A DNA stretch of 64,000 bases from Phycisphaerae bacterium (GCA_030448225.1 JAUJNJ010000013.1:13212-77211), one strand, 5' to 3'; positions 8,363 through 17,069 are shown, counted from the stretch's first letter. The notes: generated from the sequence alone by a model not told the origin. A program made the numbers and translations.

Positions 8363-9212
8363 TCACGGCCGCCACTCGCACGGCCAGGTGTCGGTGAGGT
8401 GCTCGAACCCCATGCGCCGGAGGATCGGGCGGCTCGTCGGCAGGGCGTCGACGATCAGGTGCCGCGCGCCGAGGCCGGCCGCGTCGCGGGCGCGGGCGGC
8501 GACGAGGGCGCGGTAGAACCCTTGGCCGCGGAACGCCGCGCGGGTGCCGCCGCCGTAGAGGCCGCCGAAGTGGCTCCGCGGGTGCGTGTAGAGCCGGCCG
8601 ATCGCGGCCGGTTCGCCGTCGCCGGCGTACGCGACGTAGCCGAGGTGCTGCGTCGACCCGGCGGCGATCGCGTCGGCGAGTTGCGCCGTCGTGAACGCGT
8701 AGTCCTTGCCGAACACGTCCTCGGCCACCCGCCGGAAGTCGGCCAGGTGCCGCGGCGTCGCGACGCGCACGACGACCGCCCGCGCCGGCGTCGCCGCGTC
8801 CGCCCACGCCGCCGCCGGCTGAAGGCCGATCCGAAGCACCCGCGGCGGCCCTTCGGCCCTGCGGCGAAACGAGGGACGTCGGGGATTTCGCTCGGCTCCA
8901 AATCGTGCGCCATCACCGCCTCGCGCGGGCCGATGTCGAACGCGTGACGGCGGAGGCGGTCGAGCAGGTCGCCCGGCGCGTGCGCGTAGAGCTTCCACTC
9001 GAACGCCGCGCCGAGCCGCCGGTGGTGCTCCACCTCGGCCGCGATCGTCGCGTCGGCGTCGTCGGCGGTCAGCGACGAGTAGACGACCGCGTGGTGCGAG
9101 CCGTCCGACTGGTGCAGCCGGGTGACCCTCGGCCGCACGTCGATCGTCTCGCCGTCGCGGGCGAGGCCGCGCGCTCGGCGTCGAGCCGGGCCAGGACCGT
9201 CTCCCGTTCCAT
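8363..9212 (-). CDS. GNAT family N-acetyltransferase, frame-broken
   Basis: Starts MERETVLARLDAERA at ATG 9212; after a break near 9160 continues DVRPRVTRLHQSDG and EHHRRLGAAFEWKLYAHAPG. After a second break near 8850 comes the catalytic GNAT fold: VVVRVATPRHLADFRRV, GDGEPAAIGRLYTHP, the acetyl-CoA loop FRGQGFYRALVAARA (Q/RxxGxG/A-type motif A), ILRRMGFEHLTDTW and the stop at 8363. The N-terminal ~120 residues form an additional domain, so this is a two-part acetyltransferase of about 283 residues, acceptor unknown. A short GGCCCTTCGGCCC repeat lies at the second frame break. Downstream intergenic 8100-8362 holds only a loose GGCTAAA-type repeat near 8277. Confidence 0.8.
8847..8870 (+). repeat. 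Short GCGGCTAAA-class repeat (variant) inside GNAT gene
   Basis: The sequence ggcccttcggccctgcggcgaaac is the same type as 13560, 22717, 45352 and 50341: a GGCCCGAAGGGCC-like palindrome next to GCGGCTAAA or GCGGCGAAA. It falls where the GNAT reading frame changes, encoding RFAAGPKGRR in the upstream frame. Confidence 0.6.
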
Positions 9213-9380
9213 GTGCCGAAACGTAGCGCCCCCGGCCGCCGCCGACAAGCGTCCGGGCGCGGGACCATCAACCGCCGTCGTGGGCGCGGGTCGTAATCGG
9301 GCGAGGAGCGAACGTCAGCCGCCGGTCCCGCGCCCGTGGTGCCGACCTGGAACTTCCACAATTACCGATTCGCGGGGTAT

Positions 9381-9458
9381 GTCTTCCCCGATCGCGGCGA
9401 AGGATCTACGCGGGCCTCGCAAGGCCTGCGGGAGATCCTTCGTTGCGGTCAGGATGAC
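9381..9458. repeat. Inverted repeat, GCGAAGGATC family (copy 1)
   Basis: Arms around gcggcgaaggatct and agatccttcgttgcgg. The outer borders (cgcggggtatgtc on the left, aggatgacctcctgc and gcggtacttt on the right) match those of 22846-22924, so both are copies of one element with conserved ends. Intergenic 9213-9599 contains only this. Confidence 0.85.
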
Positions 9459-9599
9459 CTCCTGCCGGCGGCGGTACTTTGAGACGCTCTTCGAGCGCGG
9501 CCCGCCCGGTGTGGCGGCGGCACGTCGAATCTCCGTCCCCGGCGGCGTCGCACCGGTCATATGATGGCGGCGGGGGAAGGTCATCAGCCGGAGGATGCC

Positions 9600-9802
9600 G
9601 TGGCGGAGAAGAACACCAAATCCCGGAAGCCGTGCAGCCTCTGCGGCGCGCCCGACGCGCCGGCCCGGCTCGAGGCGCTGCCGGGGGTCACGACCTGCAT
9701 CGACTGCGCGAAGAAGCACCCGCGCAAGGTCGACATCAGCGGCGTCGAGTTGAGCCAGGCCAGCCCGATCAATCGCAACGGGTTCGCGCGCCGAAGGATT
9801 AG
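9600..9802 (+). CDS. Small zinc-ribbon protein (two CxxC pairs)
   Basis: About 67 residues: MAEKNTKSRKPCSLCGAPDA, then TTCIDCAKKHP, giving a CxxC...CxxC pattern that should bind one zinc. It ends SGVELSQASPINRNGFAPKD if a two-base excess near 9790 is ignored. Start GTG 9600 has a GGAGG Shine-Dalgarno six bases upstream; in-frame ATGs at 9561 and 9564 lack one. The family is not recognised; DksA/TraR-like or ribosome-associated zinc ribbons are possible. Function unknown. Confidence 0.5.
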
Positions 9803-9861
9803 CCGGTCGGCGGACGTCGGAACGAAGCGGAGGCATCGGGAAGAAGCAAGCGAGGACGAAA

Positions 9862-10005
9862 GGTGGAGGGCGGAGGGTGGAGGGAGGGGTGGAGGAAGAC
9901 GTTCTAAAAATGCGTCCGTTCTTCCTCGATCGGCTGACTTTCATCCCCGTTATCGCCCCCGCCTGTCCTCCGTGTCTCTGTGGCTCCGCGGTTGGACTCT
10001 TGGTC
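9862..10005. repeat. Degenerate repeat: GGAGGGTGGAGG run plus half of the CACGGAG element
   Basis: A purine-rich run (ggtggagggcggagggtggagg) precedes the right half-arm cctccgtgtctctgtggctccg of the ACCACGGAGACACGGAG family. The matching left arm is missing, so this looks like a decayed or recombined copy. No gene is supported in 9803-10090. Confidence 0.5.
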
Positions 10006-10090
10006 ATTCTGCCAGAAGGATCGACGACGGCGGACACGCCGTCGGTGCGGCTATGACCCTGCTGCTTGCGTGCCGGCGGTAGACGGCGGT

Positions 10091-10567
10091 TCACGCAGGA
10101 GGTCTTGCAGGTCGAGCGCGGGTGAACATCGCCAGCCCGCCGTCCGGCGTGCGCGGCCACGTTTGGGGCGGGCGGTCCCAGTAGATCTCGACGCCGTTGC
10201 CGTCGGGGTCGCGGAGGTAGATCGCCTCGCTCACGCCGTGGTCGGCCGCGCCGTCGAGCGCGACGCCGGCGGCGAGGAGGCGGCGCGCGCGTCGGCGAGG
10301 TCGCGCGTCGGGTAGAGGATCGCCAGGTGGTAGAGCCCCGTCGTCCCCGGCGGCGGCGGGGCGCGCCGTCGCTCTCCCACGTGTTCAGGCCGATGTGGTG
10401 GTGGTAGCCGCCCGCCGACAGGAACGCGGCTGCGGCCGAGTCGCTGCGTCACGTCAAACCCGAGCACGCCGTGGTAGAACGCGATCGCCCGGTCGAGGTC
10501 GGCAACTTTCAGGTGGACATGCCCGATGCGGACACGCGGGGCGATCCGCGGGAAGTGCGTCGCTCAT
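10091..10567 (-). CDS. VOC family protein (glyoxalase/catechol dioxygenase-like), frame-broken
   Basis: Past a frame break close to the start (ATG 10567, MSDALPADRPA) the protein reads VRIGHVHLKVADLDRAIAFY and HGVLGFDVTQRLG, the classic vicinal-oxygen-chelate first repeat with a metal-binding His. After further breaks come YHHHIGLNTWES, GLYHLAILYPTR and DPDGNGVEIYWDRP, the second repeat with His and Glu ligands. About 158 residues, one VOC domain pair. Family members include glyoxalases, extradiol dioxygenases and resistance proteins; the metal and substrate cannot be told. The last residues vary by frame. Confidence 0.78.
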
Positions 10568-10718
10568 GTGAACACGTTAGGCCCCCGCGACGGCGCGTGG
10601 AACGGCCGTCGCAAGACGGGATCTATCCGCCCGCAGAATTGCGTCTCCCGCTTTGTCACGTCGATCCGCAACCGGGGTGACCCGTCGGCGTGCGGCCCGG
10701 GTTGCGGTGGTCGCCGCC

Positions 10719-11336
10719 GTGGATATACCTGCCGTCGATGCGACGCCGCCGCTGATCCGCCTCTCCATCGCCACGAGCCTCGACGGCTTCATCGCCGCCC
10801 GGGACGGGGCGGTGACGTGGCTCGACGACTACAACGCGGCGGACCTGAAGTTCGACGATTTCCTGGCGACGATCGATACCGTCGTGATGGGGCGGGCGAC
10901 GTACGACCAGGTGATTTCGTTCGGCGTTCCGTGGCCTTACGAGGGCAAGCGGTGCGTCGTGCTGACGAATCGGCCGATCGATTCGCCGCCGATACCGCCG
11001 GGCGTCGAGACGGGGTCGGGCGACGTGCGGCCGCTCGCCCGACGGCTGGGAGCCGCGGGCGGGCAAGACGTGTGGATCTGCGGCGGGGCCCGCGTCGTGC
11101 ACGACTTCCTCGACGCGGGCGTCGTCGATCGAATCGAACTGGCCGTCGTTCCGATCCTGCTCGGCGACGGCGTGCCGCTGTTCCGGCGATCGGACCGTGT
11201 TCACCGGCTGAAGCTGACGGGGGAGCCGCGGACGTACAGCAACGGGATCGTGACGCTGACGTATTCGCTCGCGGCCGACCCGCCGCCCGCGAACCCCTCG
11301 GCGGAGCGAGGCGACGGGCGCACGTCTTCGTTATGA
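10719..11336 (+). CDS. RibD C-terminal/dihydrofolate reductase-like protein
   Basis: About 205 residues beginning MDIPAVDATPPLIRLSIATS if GTG 10719 is the start (my choice, where homology begins; the frame is open further upstream). SLDGFIAARDGAVTWLDDYN, VVMGRATYDQVISF and VWICGGARVVHDFLDAG are typical of the RibD_C fold (PF01872): NADPH pocket followed by the GGA motif. Such proteins reduce pterin- or pyrimidine-like substrates, but stand-alone members are of unknown role. The stop overlaps the start of ispA by ATGA, so the two are probably translationally coupled. Confidence 0.8.
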   Translation: MDIPAVDATPPLIRLSIATSLDGFIAARDGAVTWLDDYNAADLKFDDFLATIDTVVMGRATYDQVISFGVPWPYEGKRCVVLTNRPIDSPPIPPGVETGSGDVRPLARRLGAAGGQDVWICGGARVVHDFLDAGVVDRIELAVVPILLGDGVPLFRRSDRVHRLKLTGEPRTYSNGIVTLTYSLAADPPPANPSAERGDGRTSSL

Positions 11337-12271
11337 TCGTGCGCGTGTCGACGACGAACCGCTCACCCGATTCCGGTCCCCGTGATGCGCCCGCGCTGCT
11401 CGCCCGCAGCGCCGACGCCGTCACCGCCTATATCCGCCAACTGCGCGGCCGAAACGGCGGCGCGCCGGGCCGCCTCATCGAAGCGATCGAGTACAGCCTG
11501 CTGGCCGGCGGCAAGCGCCTGCGGCCGGCGCTCGTGTTGGAGAGCTTTGCGGCGTGCGGCGGGGCGGCGGCGGCGGCGCAGGATGGGTCGGCGCTGGCGG
11601 CGGCGGCGGCGATCGAGTTGATCCACACGTTCAGCCTCGTCCACGACGATCTGCCCGCGATGGACGACGACGACCTCCGGCGCGGGCGGCCGACGAACCA
11701 CAAGGTGTACGGCGAGGCGATGGCGATCCTCGCCGGCGACGCGATGGTCACGCTCGCGTTCGAGGTTCTGGCGACGGACGCGTCGGCCGACGTCGCGCCG
11801 CGCCTCGTGGTGGAATTGGCGCGGGCGGCGGGGCCGGTCGGCATGATCGGCGGGCAGGTGCTCGACATGGAAGGGGAGGGGCGGTCGCTGGCGATGGAGG
11901 AACTGCGGCGCCTTCACCGGATGAAGACCGGCGCGCTGCTGACCGCCGCCTGCCGCATGGGCGCGATCGCCGCCGGCGCGCCGGCGGGGCAGGTCGACGC
12001 GCTCACCCGCTACGGCGACGCGCTGGGCCTGGCGTTTCAAATCGTCGACGACGTGCTCGACGTCACCGGCACGCCGCTGCAACTCGGCAAGGCCACCGGC
12101 AAGGATCGCGGCAAGGGGAAGAACACCTACCCCGGCCTGCTCGGCCTCGATCAGAGCCGGGCCGAGGCGCGGCGGCAACTCGATGTCGCCCTCGCCGCGA
12201 TCGATCCCCTCGGCCCCGCGGCGGCCGGCCTGCGGTCGCTGGCGGAGTTCGTCGTCGTGCGGCAGGTCTGA
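11333..12271 (+). CDS. ispA: Polyprenyl (farnesyl/geranylgeranyl) diphosphate synthase
   Basis: 312 residues, intact. Condenses isopentenyl diphosphate with allylic diphosphates in the cytoplasm. First aspartate-rich motif in HDDLPAMDDDDLRRGRPT, second in FQIVDDVLDVTG (DDxxD). Also seen are LLAGGKRLRPAL near residue 50, MIGGQVLDM and HRMKTGALLTAA, all of the bacterial short-chain type. The residues before the first motif (AAIELIHTFSLV) are of the FPP/GGPP type; chain length is not decided. It lies upstream of dxs, the usual isoprenoid pairing, but with a DinD-like gene inserted between. Start ATG 11333 overlaps the preceding stop. Confidence 0.93.
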   Translation: MIVRVSTTNRSPDSGPRDAPALLARSADAVTAYIRQLRGRNGGAPGRLIEAIEYSLLAGGKRLRPALVLESFAACGGAAAAAQDGSALAAAAAIELIHTFSLVHDDLPAMDDDDLRRGRPTNHKVYGEAMAILAGDAMVTLAFEVLATDASADVAPRLVVELARAAGPVGMIGGQVLDMEGEGRSLAMEELRRLHRMKTGALLTAACRMGAIAAGAPAGQVDALTRYGDALGLAFQIVDDVLDVTGTPLQLGKATGKDRGKGKNTYPGLLGLDQSRAEARRQLDVALAAIDPLGPAAAGLRSLAEFVVVRQV

Positions 12272-12476
12272 GCGTCGCAGGATCGACGGAATCCGATCGC
12301 CGCTTCCGCCCCGGGAGAGCAGCACTTCCACCCTCTGACTTAGGGACCGATGCCGGCTCAACTACTGAACTTTTCAGCATTTATCTGCTCCACATCCGCA
12401 ACTTTCTGACCCGAAAAACGTACTAACATGAGGTGGTGAAGGAGCGAGAGGAGCAACCGACATACGGACGAAACGG

Positions 12477-13445
12477 ATGACGACGACGGGCCTGCCGGCG
12501 CCTTTGCGCGGCGATGGGATTCGGCACGTGCAGCACGAGGGGCGGACGCTCTACGCGGCCGTGGACGTGGTGGCGGCGCTCACCAACGCCGGCGACGCGC
12601 CGGGGCTGTGGGTCCACCTGAAAAAGCAGGAGCCCGCCCTGCGGGACATCTGCGAGGCGGTCGTGTTCCCGGGCGAGCAGCAGTCGCTGCCGGCCATGGG
12701 CGAGGCGCTGGCGACCGACGCGGTCGATCTCGAAGGCATGCTGCGCCTCGTGCAATCGATCAGCTCGCCGAGGGCCGAGCGCCTCCGCCGCTGGCTCGCG
12801 CAGAGCGCGCGGGAACGGCTGGAGGAGGCCGAGAACCCGGAACTGGCCGTCTTGCGGACCCGCCGGCTCTACGAGCAGAAGGGGTACAGCCGGCGGTGGG
12901 TCGACAAGCGCCTCCGCGGCGTCAGCGCCCGCCACGAGCTCACCGGCGAGTGGTACAAGCGCGGCGCGAAGGAGAGCGACCAATTCCGCGCCCTCACCAA
13001 CGACCTCATGCGCGGCTCGTTCGGCATGGAGGTCGAGGAGTACCGCCGGCACAAGAACCTGTTCAAGACCGGCGAGAACCTTCGCGACCACATGTCCGAC
13101 CTCGAACTGGCCCTGACGGCCCTCGGCGAGACGGTGGCGGTCGAACTGCACCGCGAGCGCGACTCGCGCTCGTTCGATCAGCTGCTGTCGGACGCGAGGG
13201 ACGCCGGCGACGTCGTGTCGCGCGTGCGGCAGGAGGTCGAGGGGCGGCTCGGCAAGCCGGTCGTACAGGCGGGCAACCACCGCGGCTGGTGGGCCGGCAG
13301 CCGTCGTCGCCACGCGGCGGGGGGGACGGTGAACTCTGCGCGACGGCCGGGCGCCGATGCGACGGCGGCGGCGGCAGCGCTGCCGTCGCCGGACGCGCCC
13401 GCGACGGGCGAGGCAACGGTCGACACCGCGGCGGTTCACGCGTAG
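12477..13445 (+). CDS. DinD-like (BRO-N/antirepressor-type) DNA-damage protein
   Basis: 322 residues, intact. The N-terminal part (YAAVDVVAALTNAGDAPGLW, LHLVQ-like core) resembles the BRO-N domain of phage antirepressors. The middle LYEQKGYSRRWVDKRLRG and HELTGEWYKRGAKES, and the C-terminal FGMEVEEYRRHKNLFKTGEN, LRDHMSDLELALTALGETVA and VVSRVRQEVEGRLGKP, follow the layout of E. coli DinD, an SOS-induced protein reported to act on RecA filaments. The tail is low-complexity Ala/Pro. It sits between ispA and dxs on the same strand and ends at a strong hairpin, so it may share their transcript. No LexA site was identified. Role inferred from family only. 12272-12476 is empty. Confidence 0.7.
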   Translation: MTTTGLPAPLRGDGIRHVQHEGRTLYAAVDVVAALTNAGDAPGLWVHLKKQEPALRDICEAVVFPGEQQSLPAMGEALATDAVDLEGMLRLVQSISSPRAERLRRWLAQSARERLEEAENPELAVLRTRRLYEQKGYSRRWVDKRLRGVSARHELTGEWYKRGAKESDQFRALTNDLMRGSFGMEVEEYRRHKNLFKTGENLRDHMSDLELALTALGETVAVELHRERDSRSFDQLLSDARDAGDVVSRVRQEVEGRLGKPVVQAGNHRGWWAGSRRRHAAGGTVNSARRPGADATAAAAALPSPDAPATGEATVDTAAVHA

Positions 13446-13470
13446 TCGGGTGGGTTCCAACTTCAGCGTA

Positions 13471-13513
13471 GAACGGGACCGCGGAGCTCACTCCGCGGTC
13501 CCGTTCGCTTTTC
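13471..13513 (+). terminator. Hairpin terminator after the DinD-like gene
   Basis: A perfect 16-base stem (gaacgggaccgcggag / ctccgcggtcccgttc) with a ctca loop is followed by gcttttc. It lies 25 bases past the stop of the DinD-like gene. A separate promoter for dxs should then lie in 13514-13934, which otherwise holds only the repeat at 13560. Confidence 0.75.
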
Positions 13514-13559
13514 AACGCTCAATCGCCCTCGGCCCAAGCCTCGACAGTTCACCGGCAGC

Positions 13560-13583
13560 GGGCTCTTCGGGTCTGCGGCTAAA
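13560..13583 (+). repeat. Short GCGGCTAAA-class repeat
   Basis: gggctcttcgggtctgcggctaaa: an imperfect CCGAAGGG-type palindrome joined to GCGGCTAAA, located between the DinD-like gene and dxs. Confidence 0.65.
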
Positions 13584-13934
13584 AAAGCGCGCCAAAGTTG
13601 TGCGAACCGCGTCACTCGATGCGCCGCGCGTAACACCTGTTTGAAGCCCGTCGCCGGTTCTTAAGTCTCACCTCCCGCAAAACTTCCTGTGGACATGGTC
13701 CCGGACACGATCCCAACGGGGCCACCCGTCATCCGCGTTGCTGCTGACCGAACGGTGATCGATGTCATCAACTTCCACGTTGCAACTCTAGCTTTATCCG
13801 GTAAAGTAATCGAACTGCCCCGGCCGATGTCGGTATAGTGGACTATTCGGGGTTTCACCGGTTCTGACGCAACCGAAGGCGACGGATCGCCTAGGATCGA
13901 TGTGGACCGGGACGTGAGCGGGAGGCAGCCGTCG

Positions 13935-15893
13935 ATGTCATTGCTGGAGAAGATCAAGTCGCCGCCGGAGTTGCGCGGCCTGAGCATGGGGGAACTCCAG
14001 CAGCTCGCCGTCGAGATGCGCGAGCGCATCTTCGGCGCGGTCAGCAAGAACGGCGGCCACCTCGCCTCCAACCTCGGCGTGGTCGAGCTCACGATCGCCC
14101 TGCACTACGTCTACGACTTCGGCCCCTACCCCGCCGGCCCCGACCGCCTGCTGTTCGACGTCGGCCACCAGTGCTACCCGCACAAGATGCTCACCGGCCG
14201 GGCCGGCGACTTCGACAAGCTTCGTAAGAAGGGGCACGTCAGCGGGTTCCCGTCGCCCGAGGAGTCGGCCTACGACCTGTTCGCCGTCGGCCACGCCGGC
14301 ACCGCCATCAGCACCGCCGTCGGCCTGGCGCGGGGCGACGCGATGCTCGGCAAGGAGAAGAACCACGTCGTCGCCGTCGTCGGCGACGCGTCGATCGTCA
14401 ACGGCCTGGCGTTCGAAGGCTTGAACAACGCCGGCACGCTCAAGCGTCAGTTGTTGATGATCCTGAACGACAACGGCATGAGCATCAGCGAGCCGCAGGG
14501 CGCGTTCAGCCAGTACCTCGAGCGCGTGCGGGTCAGCACGACCTACGAGGAGTTCAAGCGCTTCAGCGAGAAACTCGTGCACCGCCTGCCGAGCAGCGTC
14601 GGGCACGCGATCGAACACGCGTGGGACTCGCTCTGCGCCAGCGTGAAGAGCGCCATGTGGGCCGGCAGCATGTTCGAGTCGATGGGCATCAAGTACATGG
14701 GCCCGATCGACGGCCACGATCTGCCCGGGCTCATCAACTTCCTGGCCGAGATCAAGCACGTGAACAAGCCCGTGCTGCTGCACGTCAAGACGCGCAAGGG
14801 CCAGGGGTACGAGGTGGCGGCGAGCGAGCCGACGAAGTTCCACAGCCCCGCCGCGTTCCAGGTGAACGGGTGCCGCGTCGAGCTCAGCAAGGGCTCGGGC
14901 AAGGCGTGGACCGCGGCGTTCGCCGACGCGATGATCGACCTCGCCGACAAGGACAACCGCGTCGTCGCCCTGACCGCCGCCATGCCCGACGGCACCGGTT
15001 TGTCGAAGTTCAAGGCGGCCCACCCGGGGCGGTACGTCGACACCGGCATCTGCGAGTCGCACCTGGCCGCCATGGCCGCCGGCATGTGCAAGAGCGGCGT
15101 GCGGCCGTTCGCGGCGATCTACTCCACGTTCGTCCAGCGCGCGTTCGACCAGGTGTGGCAGGAGGTCGTCCTGAACAACCTGCCGGTCGTCTTTTGCATG
15201 GACCGGGCCGGCTTCGTCGGCGACGACGGGGCCGTCCACCACGGGTTCATGGACCTGGCGTTCCTCCGCCCGATGCCGGGGATTGTCCTGATGGCCCCGA
15301 GCGACGAGGCCGAACTCAAGCGCGCGCTGCGGTTCGCGCTGTCGCTGGAGACGCCCAGCGCGATCCGCTACCCGCGCGACGTGGTGCCGGCGTGCGACTT
15401 CGAGAACGTGATCGACCCCGCTCTGCGAGCGGCGGCTAAACAGGAGTGGGTCGCCGGCAAGAGTCGGACGCTGCGGCAGGGGGCCGACGCGACGCTCGTC
15501 GTCTACGGCGCGCTGGCGCCGCAGGCGATGGTCGCGGCCGAGCAACTGGCGGCCGAGGGGCTGGCGGTGGGGGTGATCGACGCCCGCTTCTGCAAGCCGC
15601 TCGACGGCGACATGCTCGCCCGCGTGCTGAAGCCCGGCCACCCGGTGCTGACGATCGAGGACCACGCCCTCCAGAACGGCTTCGGCAGCGCCGTGCTCGA
15701 GTACGCCGTCGCCCACGACCTCCCGACGTCGGCGCTGACGCGGCTCGGCATGCCCGACCGGCTGATCGCCCACGCCACCCGCCCCGAGCAACTCGCCGAG
15801 ATCGGCTTAGATGCCGACGGCATCGCCGCCAGCGTCCGCGACGCCGTCCGCGCCGCCGAGGCCGCCGGCGCGACGAGTGCCGCCATTCGGTGA
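13935..15893 (+). CDS. dxs: 1-deoxy-D-xylulose-5-phosphate synthase
   Basis: 652 residues from ATG 13935 (MSLLEKIKSPPELRGL), intact. Condenses pyruvate and glyceraldehyde 3-phosphate with thiamine diphosphate, the first step of the MEP isoprenoid pathway. Visible are HLASNLGVVELTIALHYVYD, FDVGHQCYPHKMLTGR, the TPP/Mg site VVGDASIVNGLAFEGLNNAG, GIKYMGPIDGHDLPGLI, the transketolase domain DTGICESHLAAMAAGM, and DRAGFVGDDGAVHHGFMDLA. The TPP motif reads GDA where GDG is common; I do not know whether this is normal for the phylum. A short GGCTAAA repeat lies in frame at 15420 (ALRAAAKQEW) in the linker before the C-terminal domain. It serves ispA just upstream. Confidence 0.95.
   Translation: MSLLEKIKSPPELRGLSMGELQQLAVEMRERIFGAVSKNGGHLASNLGVVELTIALHYVYDFGPYPAGPDRLLFDVGHQCYPHKMLTGRAGDFDKLRKKGHVSGFPSPEESAYDLFAVGHAGTAISTAVGLARGDAMLGKEKNHVVAVVGDASIVNGLAFEGLNNAGTLKRQLLMILNDNGMSISEPQGAFSQYLERVRVSTTYEEFKRFSEKLVHRLPSSVGHAIEHAWDSLCASVKSAMWAGSMFESMGIKYMGPIDGHDLPGLINFLAEIKHVNKPVLLHVKTRKGQGYEVAASEPTKFHSPAAFQVNGCRVELSKGSGKAWTAAFADAMIDLADKDNRVVALTAAMPDGTGLSKFKAAHPGRYVDTGICESHLAAMAAGMCKSGVRPFAAIYSTFVQRAFDQVWQEVVLNNLPVVFCMDRAGFVGDDGAVHHGFMDLAFLRPMPGIVLMAPSDEAELKRALRFALSLETPSAIRYPRDVVPACDFENVIDPALRAAAKQEWVAGKSRTLRQGADATLVVYGALAPQAMVAAEQLAAEGLAVGVIDARFCKPLDGDMLARVLKPGHPVLTIEDHALQNGFGSAVLEYAVAHDLPTSALTRLGMPDRLIAHATRPEQLAEIGLDADGIAASVRDAVRAAEAAGATSAAIR
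15420..15441 (+). repeat. Short GCGAGCGGCGGCTAAA repeat inside dxs
   Basis: gctctgcgagcggcggctaaac lies in frame in dxs and is nearly identical to 39360-39381 and complementary to 46511-46532, both outside genes. It therefore looks like a mobile or spread sequence accommodated within an essential gene, in the interdomain linker. Confidence 0.7.
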
Positions 15894-16058
15894 GCGACGG
15901 GGGCCGACCGTGGGGGTTCGGTCGTGCCTCCTCTCATTCGCGGTTCGACGGATGCAAATCCGGTCGAGCCGGTACTCGGAAGTAAACATTCCTCGATTGT
16001 GCGCTCTGCATTTCAACGCGCGCGCATCCGGCGCGAGAAGTCGGTCGTGTAGGGGCGT

Positions 16059-16075
16059 GGTCACCTGAGGTGACC
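16059..16075. repeat. Perfect 7+3+7 palindrome GGTCACC-tga-GGTGACC
   Basis: Same arms as 3645-3661 in carB, with a different three-base centre. It lies between dxs and the response regulator, about 300 bases before the latter. It could be a binding site for a dimeric regulator or the core of a repeat. The rest of 15894-16372 shows nothing else. Confidence 0.65.
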
Positions 16076-16372
16076 CGCCAGCCCTCCTGTTGGGGCCCCA
16101 ACCTTCTGCGCGCACCGTTTTCGGCGCGTTCCCGCATCGCATCCTGCGCATCGGCGAGTCGCCGAAACCGGCGCCGGGGCCGTCGCGATGGCAGATGGCC
16201 CTCATTAGGGCGACAGACGCGACCCCGTCCGTCGCCTAGACTTCTCGTGTGTGGGGGCCGGATGCCGACCCCGGGAACTTTTCCTCGTTCCCTTTCCGCA
16301 GCGGTTGAGATCAGAATGCTCGGGCTGACGGCGGGCGGGATTCTCCCTAACGCCGACGGCGGCGGACGTATC

Positions 16373-16764
16373 ATGGCCACCGTACTCGTCGTAGACGACA
16401 ACCTCGACATCTGCCGGGCCCTCGGCAAGCTCGTCCGCCGCCGGCTACGACGCCGAGTGGATCGGCGGCGGCGCCGAAGCCGTCGAAGTCCTGCGCGCCC
16501 GGCCCCGCCGGACCTGGTGATCCTCGACGAGATGATGCCGGGCGTCGACGGCCTGCAGGTCCTGCGGCAGATCCGCGACGACCCGCGCTCCTCGTCGGTC
16601 CCGGTCATCATGTTCACCGCGATGTTCGACGAGAGCTTCCGCGAACGCGCGATGCGCGCGCCGGCGCGAACGACGTCTGGGTGAAGGGCTCGTTCGACCT
16701 CGACCAACTCCCGACCGAACTCTCCAAGCACATCGCCGCCCGCGACAACCGCTCGCACGGGTGA
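16373..16764 (+). CDS. Single-domain response regulator, frame-broken
   Basis: MATVLVVDDNLDICRALGKL carries the acidic pair (DD), then after a break near 16440 GYDAEWIGGGAEAVEVLRAR, after another near 16500 PDLVILDEMMPGVDGLQVLR with the phosphoacceptor Asp, SSVPVIMFTAMFDESF with the conserved Thr, and VWVKGSFDLDQLP with the conserved Lys. About 129 residues ending at the TGA at 16762: a CheY-like receiver with no output domain. No histidine kinase is adjacent. The three breaks are at G/C runs and are probably sequence errors. Confidence 0.82.
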
Positions 16765-16810
16765 ACGCGCGCGGCCCGGTGAACGCGCGGTCCCGTAACG
16801 CGCGGTCCCT
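16763..16810. repeat. Tandem GTGAACGCGCGGTCCC units
   Basis: About three imperfect copies (gtgaacgcgcgcggccc, gtgaacgcgcggtccc, gtaacgcgcggtccc) begin at the stop codon of the response regulator gene. No gene is supported in 16765-17161 beyond this and the inverted repeat that follows. Confidence 0.6.
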
Positions 16811-16975
16811 CGCTTCGAACCGCCACGATTGTCACGACGTCGGACGACCCTGACGCTGCGCTGCCTCGCCAGCGTCTCGAACGGAAGAAGCGTCCCGGAC
16901 GCCCGCACCACGCCCAAGGCCGACGCGGCTCAAACAGGTTGAGGACGCCCCACGTCTCGGATTGCGCGATCGTTG

Positions 16976-17069
16976 AAACGCCAAGACGCCAAGACGCCAA
17001 GGCAGGAGCAAGGACGCGGAACGAACGCGAGGGTATCGCCTTCCGTCTTCCTTGGCGTCTTGGCGTTCG
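16976..17069. repeat. Inverted repeat, GCCAAGACG family
   Basis: The left arm is three GCCAAGAC-type units (aaacgccaagacgcc, then aagacgccaagg). The right arm is ccttggcgtcttggcgttcg. Centre about 45 bases. Same architecture as the other elements with yet another unit; no second copy in this window. Confidence 0.85.

Noticed and set aside
8363..9361. GNAT start at 9361
   Set aside because: The first ~50 codons upstream of ATG 9212 have no family resemblance and the MERETVLARLDAER start fits better.
12477..13445. Prophage indicated by the BRO-N-like gene
   Set aside because: No integrase, terminase, capsid or attachment sites nearby; the C-terminal half matches DinD-type rather than phage antirepressors.
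13938..15791. 617-codon minus-strand open frame opposite dxs
   Set aside because: Antisense shadow of an intact, clearly recognised dxs.
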